A stretch of DNA of 64,000 nucleotides, from NCBI RefSeq assembly GCF_000981505.1, contig NZ_LN827929.1, positions 620,001-684,000 of the forward strand, read 5' to 3'. Below, in pieces: positions 34,122 to 42,928 of the stretch; position 1 is the first letter of the stretch; each line of letters begins with the position of its first letter. The position numbers were made by a program, and so were the translations under genes. The stretch comes from Candidatus Methylopumilus planktonicus. Lineage in GTDB: Bacteria; Pseudomonadota; Gammaproteobacteria; Burkholderiales; Methylophilaceae. The notes under the pieces are model-generated. The model ran no database searches. It was not told the DNA's origin and saw only the letters and a list, made by a program, of their open reading frames with translations.

Positions 34122-35141
34122 ATGATTATTGTAATGAGCAACGTTGCAACCGAAGAGCAAATTGAATCGGTAATTAAACGTATAGAAGAAAAGGGACTGG
34201 AAGCTAGTGTTTCCCGTGGCACCGAAAGAACCGTCATCGGCGCGATTGGAGATGAGCGAAGTCTTGACCCAGAACTTTTAGAGTCTCTTCCTGGTGTTGA
34301 GCAAGCGCTCCATATTGTTAAGCCTTATAAAATTGTTGCGCGCGAATGGCATAAAGAAGACACCGTCATCGATATTCAAGGCAATCTCATTGGCGGCAAG
34401 CAAATTCAAATTATTTCAGGCCCGTGTTCCGTAGAAACACCTGATCAGATGGAAAAATCTGCAAAAGCTGTAAAAGCAGCTGGTGTTAGATTGATGCGCG
34501 GTGGTGCATTTAAACCTCGCACAAGTCCTTACACATTCCAAGGGACAGGCGTTGAAGGTTTAGAAATGTTTAGAAAAGCTGCAGACAAAGAAGGTTTACC
34601 TATTGTGACCGAGCTTATGGATGCAAGACAGCTTGATACATTTATGAAATATAAAGTGGATGTGATTCAAATTGGTACCCGCAGCATGCAAAATTTTGAG
34701 CTTCTAAAAGAAGTAGGTAAAGTCAACGTGCCAGTGATTTTAAAACGTGGGATGTCAGCAACGATTTCAGAATGGTTAATGGCTGCAGAATATATTGCAG
34801 CAGGCGGTAATCATAATATTATTTTCTGTGAGCGTGGTATTCGAACTTTTGAAACTTATTACAGAAATGTATTGGATGTTACAGCTATCCCAGTGTTGAA
34901 GAAAGAAACACATCTTCCCGTTATTGTTGATCCTTCTCATGCAGGTGGTAAAGCATGGATGGTGGCAGCGTTATCCAGAGCGGCGATAGCTGCAGGTGCT
35001 GATGGTCTTCTAGTTGAAATGCATCCTAATCCATGCGAAGCATGGTGTGATGCAGATCAAGCCATTAATCCGCAAGAGCTTATTTCACTCATGGGTGAAT
35101 TAAGAGGTATTGCTAAAGTGATTGGCCGCGAAATTCTTTAA
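34122..35141 (+). CDS. aroF: 3-deoxy-7-phosphoheptulonate (DAHP) synthase, type I-beta
   Basis: First enzyme of the shikimate pathway. The 339-residue protein has an N-terminal ferredoxin-like regulatory domain (about 1-70, MIIVMSNVATEEQIESVI) and a catalytic barrel with ISGPCSVETPDQM, RGGAFKPRTSPYTFQG, LKRGMSATISEWL and IVDPSHAGGKAWMV. This is the Bacillus/Thermotoga-like form, not the E. coli AroG form. It is 12 bases after hisC. In relatives tyrA/aroA usually come next; here the group ends with a hairpin and pqqB. Confidence 0.94.
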   Translation: MIIVMSNVATEEQIESVIKRIEEKGLEASVSRGTERTVIGAIGDERSLDPELLESLPGVEQALHIVKPYKIVAREWHKEDTVIDIQGNLIGGKQIQIISGPCSVETPDQMEKSAKAVKAAGVRLMRGGAFKPRTSPYTFQGTGVEGLEMFRKAADKEGLPIVTELMDARQLDTFMKYKVDVIQIGTRSMQNFELLKEVGKVNVPVILKRGMSATISEWLMAAEYIAAGGNHNIIFCERGIRTFETYYRNVLDVTAIPVLKKETHLPVIVDPSHAGGKAWMVAALSRAAIAAGADGLLVEMHPNPCEAWCDADQAINPQELISLMGELRGIAKVIGREIL

Positions 35142-35142
35142 C

Positions 35143-35165
35143 GAACTCATGGATTTCATGAGTTC
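35143..35165 (+). terminator. Hairpin after aroF, probable terminator
   Basis: GAACTCATG (35143-35151) and CATGAGTTC (35157-35165) form a perfect 9-base stem with a 5-base loop, directly after the aroF stop and followed by a short T-rich stretch. It likely separates the aromatic amino acid genes from pqqB. Confidence 0.65.
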
Positions 35166-35251
35166 TATTTAGCTAATTTCCACTATGAGATTAGGTGCTT
35201 TTACCTCAGTATCATTTCATTATTAAATATTAGTCTCATTGACAAGGTTCT

Positions 35252-36169
35252 ATGCTTATACACGTATTAGGCGCAGGTGCGGGTGGAGGATTTCCTCAGT
35301 GGAACTGTAATTGTCAAAACTGCGACGGTCTTCGAAAAGGTACTATTAAGGCAACAAAACGCACACAGTCTTCTATCTGTGTAAGTTCTGACGGCGTTCA
35401 TTGGGTGCTCTTTAATACGTCACCTGATGTGTTGCAACAAATTCAAAACTTTCCACCTTTACAGCCCGGTCGAGCTATTCGTGATAGTGGCATTTCAGCC
35501 ATTATTCTTATTGATGCACAAATTGATCACACAACAGGTTTGTTGATGCTTCGTGAGGGTACGCAAAAACGTGAACTGTATTCTACTGATATGGTGTATC
35601 AAGATCTCACTACAGGTAATCCACTCTTAAAAATTTTAGATCACTACTGTGGAATTAATCATCATGAGATTTCGACTGATGGTAAAACTTCCTTTGAAAT
35701 ACCTCAAATAGAAAATCTTACATTCACTGCTGTTGTTTTAAAGAGTGCTGCACCCCCATATTCACCGCATCGAAATAATCCACACCCAGGTGACACGATT
35801 GGTATGTTGATCGAAGACAAAAAAACACAGAAGCGATTATTTTATGCACCAGGCTTAGGTGAAATCGAACCTCATTTGCCACCTTTATTTAAAAAAGCAG
35901 ACTGTATTATGGTGGACGGTACTTTCTGGACGAATACAGAAATGATTGATATGGGTTTAATGACAAAGAAAGCGCGAGATATTGGCCATAACCCTCAATC
36001 GGGTGAGGGCGGTATGATTGAAGTATTGGATCGATACCCACAAGCTAAAAAAGTGCTTATACACATCAATAATACAAACCCAATTTTACGAGAAGATTCA
36101 AAAGAGCGTGCAATCTTAACTGAGCATGGCATCGAAGTTGCATACGATGGTATGGATATTGTTTTATAA
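35252..36169 (+). CDS. pqqB: PQQ biosynthesis protein B
   Basis: Metallo-beta-lactamase-fold protein, 305 residues, with the PqqB signatures GAGAGGGFPQWNCNCQNCDG (cysteines of a zinc site) and DAQIDHTTGLLMLREG in place of the usual HxHxDH. The family hydroxylates a Tyr-Glu-derived intermediate in PQQ synthesis. AAGG lies eight bases before the ATG. The 110-base upstream spacer contains no reading frame resembling PqqA, so the operon starts at pqqB. Confidence 0.96.
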   Translation: MLIHVLGAGAGGGFPQWNCNCQNCDGLRKGTIKATKRTQSSICVSSDGVHWVLFNTSPDVLQQIQNFPPLQPGRAIRDSGISAIILIDAQIDHTTGLLMLREGTQKRELYSTDMVYQDLTTGNPLLKILDHYCGINHHEISTDGKTSFEIPQIENLTFTAVVLKSAAPPYSPHRNNPHPGDTIGMLIEDKKTQKRLFYAPGLGEIEPHLPPLFKKADCIMVDGTFWTNTEMIDMGLMTKKARDIGHNPQSGEGGMIEVLDRYPQAKKVLIHINNTNPILREDSKERAILTEHGIEVAYDGMDIVL

Positions 36170-36184
36170 AAGGATTCGTTAGAC

Positions 36185-36919
36185 ATGGATAAAATTTGGA
36201 CAAGAGCAGAGTTTGAAGAAAAGCTTCGTGAGAAGGGTCGGGGTTATCATATCTACCATCCTTTCCATGTGATGATGTACGAAGGAAAGCTCACGAAAGA
36301 ACAACTCCAGAGTTGGGTACTAAATCGCTTTTATTATCAAATTGGTATTCCACAAAAAGATGCAGCCATTCTTTCTAACTGTCCCGATGTTGAAGTTAGA
36401 AAGCAATGGATAGTGCGTATCACTGATCATGATGGTGTGGATGATGCAGTGGGTGGAATAGAAGCTTGGATTAAATTAGGTGAAGCAGTTGGGTTAACGA
36501 GAGAAGATGTCACTTCTTTAAAGCATGTAAGTCCTGGTGTTCGTTTCGCAGTCGATGCTTATATTAATTTTGCAAAACAAAGACCATGGCAAGAGTCAGT
36601 ATGCTCATCACTCACTGAGTTATTTGCACCACATATTCACCAACAACGTATCAGCTCATGGCCTGAAGTCTATCCTTGGATTAATGAATCTGGACTCTCA
36701 TATTTCAAAAAACGCTTAACGGAAGCAAGGCGCGATGTAGAGCAGGGCTTGTCTGTAACAGTTGATTATTTTAGTCAATCTCGTGCAATGCAAGAGCGTG
36801 CATTAGACATTCTTCAATTCAAACTCAATGTGCTATGGGTGATTGCAGATTCCATTATGCTTGCATCTTCAAATATTAAAGTTGAAGATCGCGATTATCT
36901 AAGACAGCCTGTATTCTAA
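36185..36919 (+). CDS. pqqC: Pyrroloquinoline-quinone synthase
   Basis: Cofactor-free oxidase performing the last, eight-electron oxidation and ring closure of PQQ. The 244-residue helical protein carries GRGYHIYHPFHVMMYEGKLTKEQ, NRFYYQIGIPQKDAAILSNC, and ELFAPHIHQQRISSWPEVYPW, which hold active-site His, Tyr and Arg residues of the family. It follows pqqB by 15 bases and precedes pqqD by two. Confidence 0.97.
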   Translation: MDKIWTRAEFEEKLREKGRGYHIYHPFHVMMYEGKLTKEQLQSWVLNRFYYQIGIPQKDAAILSNCPDVEVRKQWIVRITDHDGVDDAVGGIEAWIKLGEAVGLTREDVTSLKHVSPGVRFAVDAYINFAKQRPWQESVCSSLTELFAPHIHQQRISSWPEVYPWINESGLSYFKKRLTEARRDVEQGLSVTVDYFSQSRAMQERALDILQFKLNVLWVIADSIMLASSNIKVEDRDYLRQPVF

Positions 36920-36921
36920 TC

Positions 36922-37200
36922 ATGACGATTGAACACCAAGATATTTTAAAGATTGCAGCACATCACAGATTCCAGTGGGAAGAAGCGCAGCAGTCACACG
37001 TCATTTTATTTCCCGAGGGCATGGTCAAACTCAATGGAAGTGCGGGTGAAGTTTTAAGTTTGGTTGATGGAAAAAACTCAGTCGATCAAATTGTCAGTGC
37101 TCTAAAAGAAAAATTTAAAGATGTCGAAGGTATCGAAAAAGATATTTTATCTATGATTCAATTCGCTTTAGATAAGGCGTGGATTGAGAAAGCTAATTAA
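36922..37200 (+). CDS. pqqD: PqqA-binding chaperone
   Basis: 92-residue RiPP-recognition-element protein that presents the PqqA precursor peptide to PqqE. The family pattern is visible: HRFQWEEAQQSHVILFPEGMVKLN, then SAGEVLSLVDGKNSVDQIVSAL and a C-terminal helix. It is encoded two bases after pqqC and 11 before pqqE, so production of the PqqD/PqqE pair is probably balanced. Confidence 0.95.
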   Translation: MTIEHQDILKIAAHHRFQWEEAQQSHVILFPEGMVKLNGSAGEVLSLVDGKNSVDQIVSALKEKFKDVEGIEKDILSMIQFALDKAWIEKAN

Positions 37201-37211
37201 GAGGAAATACA

Positions 37212-38396
37212 ATGGTAATACAAAATAATGGTGTAGCAGCATCTGTCACACATACACAACCTTTATGGCTATTAGCTGAAATCACATATCGATGCCCACT
37301 CCATTGTGCTTTTTGTTACAACCCTACTGATTATGATAAACATACACAGAGTGAATTATCGACAGAACAGTGGATTAATGTCTTACGTGATGCAAGAAAG
37401 TTAGGCGCACTTCAACTAGGTATTTCAGGTGGCGAGCCTCTGCTTCGAGACGACATTGAAGAAATTGTGATAGAAGCAAAAAAATTAGGCTACTACAGCA
37501 ATCTTATTACTTCAGGTGTCGGCTTAACCGAAAAAAGAATTCAGGCATTCAAAGAGGGTGGATTAGACCATATTCAACTCTCAATGCATGATATTACTGA
37601 AGAAATTAATAACTTCATTACAAACACGAAAACATTTGAATTAAAGAAAAAAGTTGCCGCGATGATTAAGAACCATGGCTATCCTATGGTGCTCAACGTT
37701 GTAATCCATCGCTATAATATTGGCCATATCAAAGAAATCTTAGAGATGGCTGAAGCTCTAGGCGCTGATTATGTTGAATTAGCTAATACGCAATATTACG
37801 GTTGGTCGCTTGTAAATCGTAATCAATTAATGCCCACTAAAGAGCAAATTGATCACGCAGAAAAAGTAACCAATGAATTTAGAGAAAAAGTTGGCAACAA
37901 AATGAAAGTTTTCTTTGTGGTGCCTGATTATTTCTCGGATCGCCCGAAGAAATGTATGAATGGATGGGGAGAGGTCTTTATGATTGTCACTGCAAATGGC
38001 GATGTTCTTCCTTGTCATTCAGCACGCGTATTGCCTAATATGGAATTCCCAAATGTTAAAGATAAAGGCCTCATGTGGGCATGGCAAGATTCTCCAGCAT
38101 TTAATCGATATCGAGGTGATAGTTGGATGAAAGAGCCTTGCAGAACTTGTCCTGAAAAAGAAAATGATTTAGGCGGTTGCCGCTGCCAAGCATTCTTATT
38201 ATCAGGTGATGCAGAGAGTGCTGATCCAGTATGTAGTTTGTCGCCTAATCATCACATCATAGAAAAAGCGATTGAAGATGCTAAAAATCCTGTTCTCCAA
38301 GCGCAACCGATTCTTTTTAGAAATGATAAAAATTCCAAGAAAATTATTTCTGGCGAAGTAAATGATTTAATTAAAGACTTTCACGCAACACCTTAA
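37212..38396 (+). CDS. pqqE: PqqA peptide cyclase (radical SAM)
   Basis: Radical SAM enzyme that forms the Glu-Tyr carbon-carbon cross-link in PqqA, 394 residues. The cluster motif is C28-x3-C32-x2-C35 (CPLHCAFCYNP); GISGGEPLLRDD binds SAM. The SPASM domain near the C-terminus has cysteines in KCMNGWGEV, VLPCHSAR and CRTCPEKENDLGGCRCQAF for two more [4Fe-4S] clusters. Its substrate peptide gene is not in this operon. Confidence 0.97.
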   Translation: MVIQNNGVAASVTHTQPLWLLAEITYRCPLHCAFCYNPTDYDKHTQSELSTEQWINVLRDARKLGALQLGISGGEPLLRDDIEEIVIEAKKLGYYSNLITSGVGLTEKRIQAFKEGGLDHIQLSMHDITEEINNFITNTKTFELKKKVAAMIKNHGYPMVLNVVIHRYNIGHIKEILEMAEALGADYVELANTQYYGWSLVNRNQLMPTKEQIDHAEKVTNEFREKVGNKMKVFFVVPDYFSDRPKKCMNGWGEVFMIVTANGDVLPCHSARVLPNMEFPNVKDKGLMWAWQDSPAFNRYRGDSWMKEPCRTCPEKENDLGGCRCQAFLLSGDAESADPVCSLSPNHHIIEKAIEDAKNPVLQAQPILFRNDKNSKKIISGEVNDLIKDFHATP

Positions 38397-38435
38397 AGTC
38401 TTTTAGTTTCATCTTTCCTCTATAATCATAAAACT

Positions 38436-39611
38436 ATGAACTCATCTCATATGATGCGTGTATTTGTATTGGCAGGCTTGGCTGCATTAGCGCCATTTGC
38501 GATCGATACTTATTTGCCTGCATTCCATGTCATGACGAATGATTTAGAAACAACCCCTCACGCTATTCAGCAAAGTCTTACTTTTTATTTGTTACCCTAT
38601 GCATTTATGACTTTATTTCATGGCGCCATCTCTGATGCAATTGGTCGCATTGATACCATTAAAATTGGCTTAGGTATTTTTATACTAGGTTCCCTCACGG
38701 CTGCATTTGCGAATAGTGTTGAAATGTTATGGTTAGGCCGAATTTTACAAGGCGTAGGTGGAGGAGCAGGTAATGTAGTTGCGCGTGCAATGGTGCGTGA
38801 TTTATTTCAAGGCCCAGAAGCGCAACGTGTCATGGCGACTATACAAATGCTGTTTGGTATTGCACCTGCAGTAGCACCTATGATTGGCGGGCTTCTATTA
38901 GGCATTCATTGGCATAGCATTTTTATATTCTTAGCGATCTATGCATCTATCTCATTAATTGCTGCAATTAAATATTTACCTGAAACAATGCCTCAATCAA
39001 ATCGCGTTTCTTTTTCTTTCCCAGCAGTCACACATCGATATAAAACTATTTTTTCAGATAAAGAATTTTTACTACTTGTACTTGCATTAGGTGCAAATTT
39101 CTCAGGATTTTTCTTGTATGTTTTATCAAGCCCTATATTTATTGTTGACCACTTAGGTCTTAGTTCAGCACAATTTGCTTATCTTTTTATACCCACTGTA
39201 TCGGGTATGATTTTTGGCTCTTACTTATCAAAAAAAGCGGCCGGAAAATTATCCCATAAAAAAACAATTCAAATTTCCTACATTTGGATGTTTTTGATAG
39301 CTTTTCTTAATGTACTTTTTTGCGCTTTTTTTGAAACAAATCTATTGATTAATATTGGTTTAGTGGCTCTTTATAACATTGGTATGTCTCTAGTTATGCC
39401 TGTTCTATCTATTGCAGCACTTGACCGTTTTGAAAAAATTAGGGGGACTGCGTCATCAGGGCAAGCTTTTATTCAGATGTTGCTTTCTACAGTTTCTGCG
39501 GGTTTGATAGTGCCTTTTCTTTGGTTTTCACCTCTTGGGCTATCTATTGGTATGCTGGGATATTCTATTATTAGTGTTTTGATAATTTCTCAAACAAAAT
39601 CATTAAGTTAA
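38436..39611 (+). CDS. Bcr/CflA-family multidrug efflux transporter (MFS)
   Basis: 391-residue membrane protein with about twelve helices. The N-terminal DTYLPAFHVMTNDLETTPHA, the loop GAISDAIGRIDTIKIGL and the helix-4/5 stretch GRILQGVGGGAGNVVARAMVRDLFQG are typical of Bcr/CflA drug exporters. A good TATAAT lies at 38421-38426, only 10 bases before the start, so it may have its own promoter with a very short leader in addition to read-through from pqqE. Converges with the ferredoxin gene, overlapping four bases. Confidence 0.88.
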   Translation: MNSSHMMRVFVLAGLAALAPFAIDTYLPAFHVMTNDLETTPHAIQQSLTFYLLPYAFMTLFHGAISDAIGRIDTIKIGLGIFILGSLTAAFANSVEMLWLGRILQGVGGGAGNVVARAMVRDLFQGPEAQRVMATIQMLFGIAPAVAPMIGGLLLGIHWHSIFIFLAIYASISLIAAIKYLPETMPQSNRVSFSFPAVTHRYKTIFSDKEFLLLVLALGANFSGFFLYVLSSPIFIVDHLGLSSAQFAYLFIPTVSGMIFGSYLSKKAAGKLSHKKTIQISYIWMFLIAFLNVLFCAFFETNLLINIGLVALYNIGMSLVMPVLSIAALDRFEKIRGTASSGQAFIQMLLSTVSAGLIVPFLWFSPLGLSIGMLGYSIISVLIISQTKSLS

Positions 39612-39931
39612 TTATCTAACAAACTTCTTTTATTTGGTTTTCCATTAAAAGAGTCTGCTTCAGGAAGCGGGTCTTTTCTGGAGGAGATCACTGGCCATAT
39701 TTTTGACATATCTGCATTGATCTTAATGAAGTCCTGTTGATCTGCTGGCACATCATCTTCTGCAAATATAGCTTCAGCAGGGCACTCGGCTACGCATAGA
39801 GTGCAGTCAATACATTCGTCAGGATTAATTGCTAGGAAATTAGGACCTTCAACAAAACAATCGACAGGGCAAACGTCAACACAGTCGGTATATTTACATT
39901 TAATACAATTTTCAGTCACTACGTAAGTCAT
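39608..39931 (-). CDS. fdxA: 7Fe ferredoxin (FdxA type)
   Basis: 107-residue electron carrier with one [3Fe-4S] and one [4Fe-4S] cluster. The cysteines fall in ENCIKCKYTDCVDVCPVDCF and ECIDCTLCVAECPAEAIF; the longer spacing in the first cluster and the C-terminal extension are typical of the Azotobacter-type FdxA. AAAAGGAC precedes the ATG. It lies downstream of cysN on the same strand with a 61-base gap, and could provide electrons to iron-sulfur enzymes, though the partner is not shown. Confidence 0.93.
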   Translation of the reverse strand: MTYVVTENCIKCKYTDCVDVCPVDCFVEGPNFLAINPDECIDCTLCVAECPAEAIFAEDDVPADQQDFIKINADMSKIWPVISSRKDPLPEADSFNGKPNKRSLLDN

Positions 39932-39992
39932 ATCAGTCCTTTTATCTCTTCAATATAGTTATTTTAATCTATTTTTTTTCTTGATCCAATAA

Positions 39993-41270
39993 TTATGTAA
40001 TCATGCCGGCGCCTACCGTATGATAAGTGGATTCATCAATAATGATAAAAGCACCAGTAGATCGGTTATTTTGATAGGGGTCGGCCATAATGGGTTGTGC
40101 TAATTTAAATGTTACTTGAGCAATATCATTCATACTTAAATTTGAAATAGATTCATGAGCCAATGTTTCGATATTTACTTTAAAATCGATCTTGTCTAAT
40201 TTAGCTTTTGATTCGCGAGATGTATGGCGAATCAAATAAGTTCTTGATGATGCCATGGGAGTCTCTGATAACCAACATACCGTTGCATTAATACTCTTTG
40301 TGGGCTCTATAGCATCATCTGACTTAATAATCATGTCTCCACGTGAAATATCAATTTCATCTTCTAGAAGAATAGTCACGGACTGTTCCGAGATCGCTTT
40401 TTTAAGTTCTGTATCACCCAATTGAATTGATTTTATTTTTGATTTGTATTGAGAAGGTAGGACTGTAATTTCGTCCCCAACAGAAATGGATCCAGACTCA
40501 ACGCGACCCATAAATCCTCTATAGTCATGAAGATTATGATCATCAGAAGCATGAGGACGGCAAACGAATTGCACGGGGAATCTGAAGTCTTTATCTTTTC
40601 CTGCATAATCTGCAGTTGTTTTTTCTAAGATATCGAGCAGTGTAGGGCCTTTGTACCATTTTATAGATTCACCGCGATCTACAATCATGTCTCCATTAAG
40701 TGCTGACATGGGTACAAATTCGATTGTACGATTTTCTGATAATTTAATTTCTTTTGCGAACGCTTTATAACTTTCACAAATCGCTTTGTATTTGCTTTCA
40801 TCGTAATCGATTAAGTCCATTTTGTTAATTGCTACAACGATATGAGGAATGCCAACAAGTTTAGCTAAAAAGGAATGACGTCTTGTTTGTGTAAGAACAC
40901 CTTTTCTAGCGTCGATTAGGATAATCGCTAAATGGGCGGTAGATGCTGCAGTCACCATATTGCGAGTGTATTGTTCATGCCCTGGAGCATCTGCAATAAT
41001 ATATTTACGAGTACCAGTACTAAAGTATCTATATGCAACATCGATCGTAATACCTTGCTCACGTTCCGCTTGAAGTCCGTCAGTAATTAATGATAAATCA
41101 ACGGCTGTCATACCTCTTTTTTTAGAGGTTTTTTCAATTTGGGTGAGTGTGTCTGTAAGAATTGTTTTAGTATCAAAAAGAAGACGACCGATGAGCGTAC
41201 TCTTTCCATCATCGACACTGCCGCATGTCATAAAACGTAATAAGCTATCTTGGAAATTTTCTTGTGACAT
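39993..41270 (-). CDS. cysN: Sulfate adenylyltransferase subunit 1 (GTPase)
   Basis: GTP-hydrolysing subunit of ATP sulfurylase, which with CysD makes adenosine 5'-phosphosulfate (APS). I chose ATG 41270-41268 (MSQENFQDSLLRF, 425 residues), one base after the cysD stop; an open frame reaching 41327 lies inside cysD. G motifs: GSVDDGKSTLIGRLL, DAPGHEQY and AINKMD. There is no fused APS kinase (CysC) domain, in accord with an APS-type reductase in the operon. Confidence 0.96.
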   Translation of the reverse strand: MSQENFQDSLLRFMTCGSVDDGKSTLIGRLLFDTKTILTDTLTQIEKTSKKRGMTAVDLSLITDGLQAEREQGITIDVAYRYFSTGTRKYIIADAPGHEQYTRNMVTAASTAHLAIILIDARKGVLTQTRRHSFLAKLVGIPHIVVAINKMDLIDYDESKYKAICESYKAFAKEIKLSENRTIEFVPMSALNGDMIVDRGESIKWYKGPTLLDILEKTTADYAGKDKDFRFPVQFVCRPHASDDHNLHDYRGFMGRVESGSISVGDEITVLPSQYKSKIKSIQLGDTELKKAISEQSVTILLEDEIDISRGDMIIKSDDAIEPTKSINATVCWLSETPMASSRTYLIRHTSRESKAKLDKIDFKVNIETLAHESISNLSMNDIAQVTFKLAQPIMADPYQNNRSTGAFIIIDESTYHTVGAGMIT

Positions 41271-41271
41271 T

Positions 41272-42180
41272 TTAGAAGTAACCTTCTTTTTTACGTTGTT
41301 CCATAGACGCATCTGATGTTTGATCATCTAATCTTGTCGCGCCACGCTCTGTGATTGTGGTACTTGCGGTTTCAATAATAATTTTTTTTACACTATCAGC
41401 CACACTTTCAACGGGGGCTGTGCATGTAATATCACCTACCGTTCTATAGCGCACCATAATTTCTTCAACGACCTCATGATCTTTTTTAGGTGTAAGCGAT
41501 GTAATAGGCACAATGGCACCACCACGTCTCACTATGGGGCGTTTATGTGCGAAGTAGATACTAGGTAAACCTAAATTTTCTCGTTCAATATATTGCCAAA
41601 CATCCATCTCAGTCCAATTGGAAATAGGGAAGGCGCGAATATTTTCACCCTTATGAACACGAGCGTTAAAAAGATTCCATAACTCAGGTCTTTGGTTCTT
41701 CGGATCCCACTGACCAAATTCATCTCTGAAGCTCATGATACGTTCTTTAGCACGTGCTTTTTCTTCATCACGCCTAGCGCCGCCTATACAACAATCAAAT
41801 TCAAATTCAGCAATGGCTTCTAAGAGTGTGACTGATTGATGTTTATTGCGAGGTTCATCGGGTGTCTTTAAAACTATCGTGCCACGTTTCATGGAATCTT
41901 CAAGAGTGCGCACAATTAATCTTTCATTGAGTTCTTTCGCACGAAGGTCTCTAAATTGAATGACTTCGTCATAGTTATGTCCCGTATCAATATGAAGCAG
42001 CGGAAAAGGAAAGCGACGTGGTCTAAATGCCTTTTCTGCCAACCTTAATAAACAGAGTGAGTCCTTACCGCCTGAGAAAAGTAATACTGGGTTACTGCAT
42101 TGGCCAGCGACTTCTCGCAAGATATGAATCGCTTCAGATTCTAGCCAGTCGAGATGCGTAAAATTTGAGAGTGTTGTCAT
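41272..42180 (-). CDS. cysD: Sulfate adenylyltransferase subunit 2
   Basis: Catalytic PP-loop subunit of ATP sulfurylase, 302 residues. LLFSGGKDSLCLLRLAEKAF is the ATP loop; DTGHNYDEVIQFRD, GGARRDEEKARAKERI and FPISNWTEMDVWQYI are further signatures. The gene sits one base downstream of cysH's stop and one base upstream of cysN's start, as tightly packed as possible. Confidence 0.97.
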   Translation of the reverse strand: MTTLSNFTHLDWLESEAIHILREVAGQCSNPVLLFSGGKDSLCLLRLAEKAFRPRRFPFPLLHIDTGHNYDEVIQFRDLRAKELNERLIVRTLEDSMKRGTIVLKTPDEPRNKHQSVTLLEAIAEFEFDCCIGGARRDEEKARAKERIMSFRDEFGQWDPKNQRPELWNLFNARVHKGENIRAFPISNWTEMDVWQYIERENLGLPSIYFAHKRPIVRRGGAIVPITSLTPKKDHEVVEEIMVRYRTVGDITCTAPVESVADSVKKIIIETASTTITERGATRLDDQTSDASMEQRKKEGYF

Positions 42181-42181
42181 A

Positions 42182-42928
42182 TTATTTTACGTGCAGTCCA
42201 CATTCTTTATTTTGAGGATCTTCCCACCACCAGCGTCCGGCTCTAATATCTTCACCTTCAGAGATTGGTCGCGTACAAGGAGCACAACCAATACTTGGAT
42301 AAAATTGATCATGAAGTGCGTTATAAGGCACTTCATTAACTTTGATATAAGCCCAAATTTCAAGTTCACTCCAAGAGCTTAATGGATTCAATTTTTGAGA
42401 TTGATGGGCTTCATCAAACTCTTCTTCTTTTAATGTCAATCGGGTTTGTGATTGTTCTTGTCTCATGCCTGTAATCCAAGCTTTTTTATCTTTTAAAGCG
42501 CGTTTTAAGGGTTCAACTTTTCGAATACCACAACACGATTTTCTTAAATCAAGGGAGTTGTAAAAAGCATTGATGCCATAAACATTGACATAGCTTTCCA
42601 CTTTTTCTTGGTTAGGAAAATAAAGTTTGATTTTGAATTGATACTTATCTTCTACCTCTTGAATCAAATTGTAGGTTTCAGAAGGCAACCTTCCTGTGTC
42701 AATCGAAAAAATCTCAACATTCAGTTTATTTCTTCGGATGAGATCAACAAGAACCATATCTTCTGCACCTAAGCTATTTGCAAAAGCAACAGAATGGAGT
42801 TCTTCAATATTCTTTTGAATCAGTGAAATGACTTTTTGTGATTTTCCCTCAATCGTTTTTCTAAGTGCATCATTGATATCGATTGTATCGATATGCTTTT
42901 TAGTAAGCTTTATAGGTTGAATGCTCAT
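42182..42928 (-). CDS. cysH: Adenylyl-sulfate (APS) reductase, assimilatory
   Basis: Reduces activated sulfate to sulfite. The 248-residue protein carries both cysteine pairs of a [4Fe-4S] cluster, RKSCCGIRKVEPLKR and IGCAPCTRPI, together with the C-terminal catalytic ECGLH. These pairs mark APS reductases; PAPS-specific enzymes such as E. coli CysH lack them. This explains the absence of an APS kinase gene. It overlaps DUF934 by four bases. Confidence 0.95.
   Translation of the reverse strand: MSIQPIKLTKKHIDTIDINDALRKTIEGKSQKVISLIQKNIEELHSVAFANSLGAEDMVLVDLIRRNKLNVEIFSIDTGRLPSETYNLIQEVEDKYQFKIKLYFPNQEKVESYVNVYGINAFYNSLDLRKSCCGIRKVEPLKRALKDKKAWITGMRQEQSQTRLTLKEEEFDEAHQSQKLNPLSSWSELEIWAYIKVNEVPYNALHDQFYPSIGCAPCTRPISEGEDIRAGRWWWEDPQNKECGLHVK

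Noticed and set aside
35190..35230. Short frame starting MRLGAFTS before pqqB as a PqqA
   Set aside because: It has 13 codons and no Glu-x3-Tyr pair, so it cannot serve as the PQQ precursor.
41271..41327. Longer N-terminus for cysN
   Set aside because: The extension overlaps cysD and is lysine-rich without similarity; the ATG one base after cysD is the natural start.
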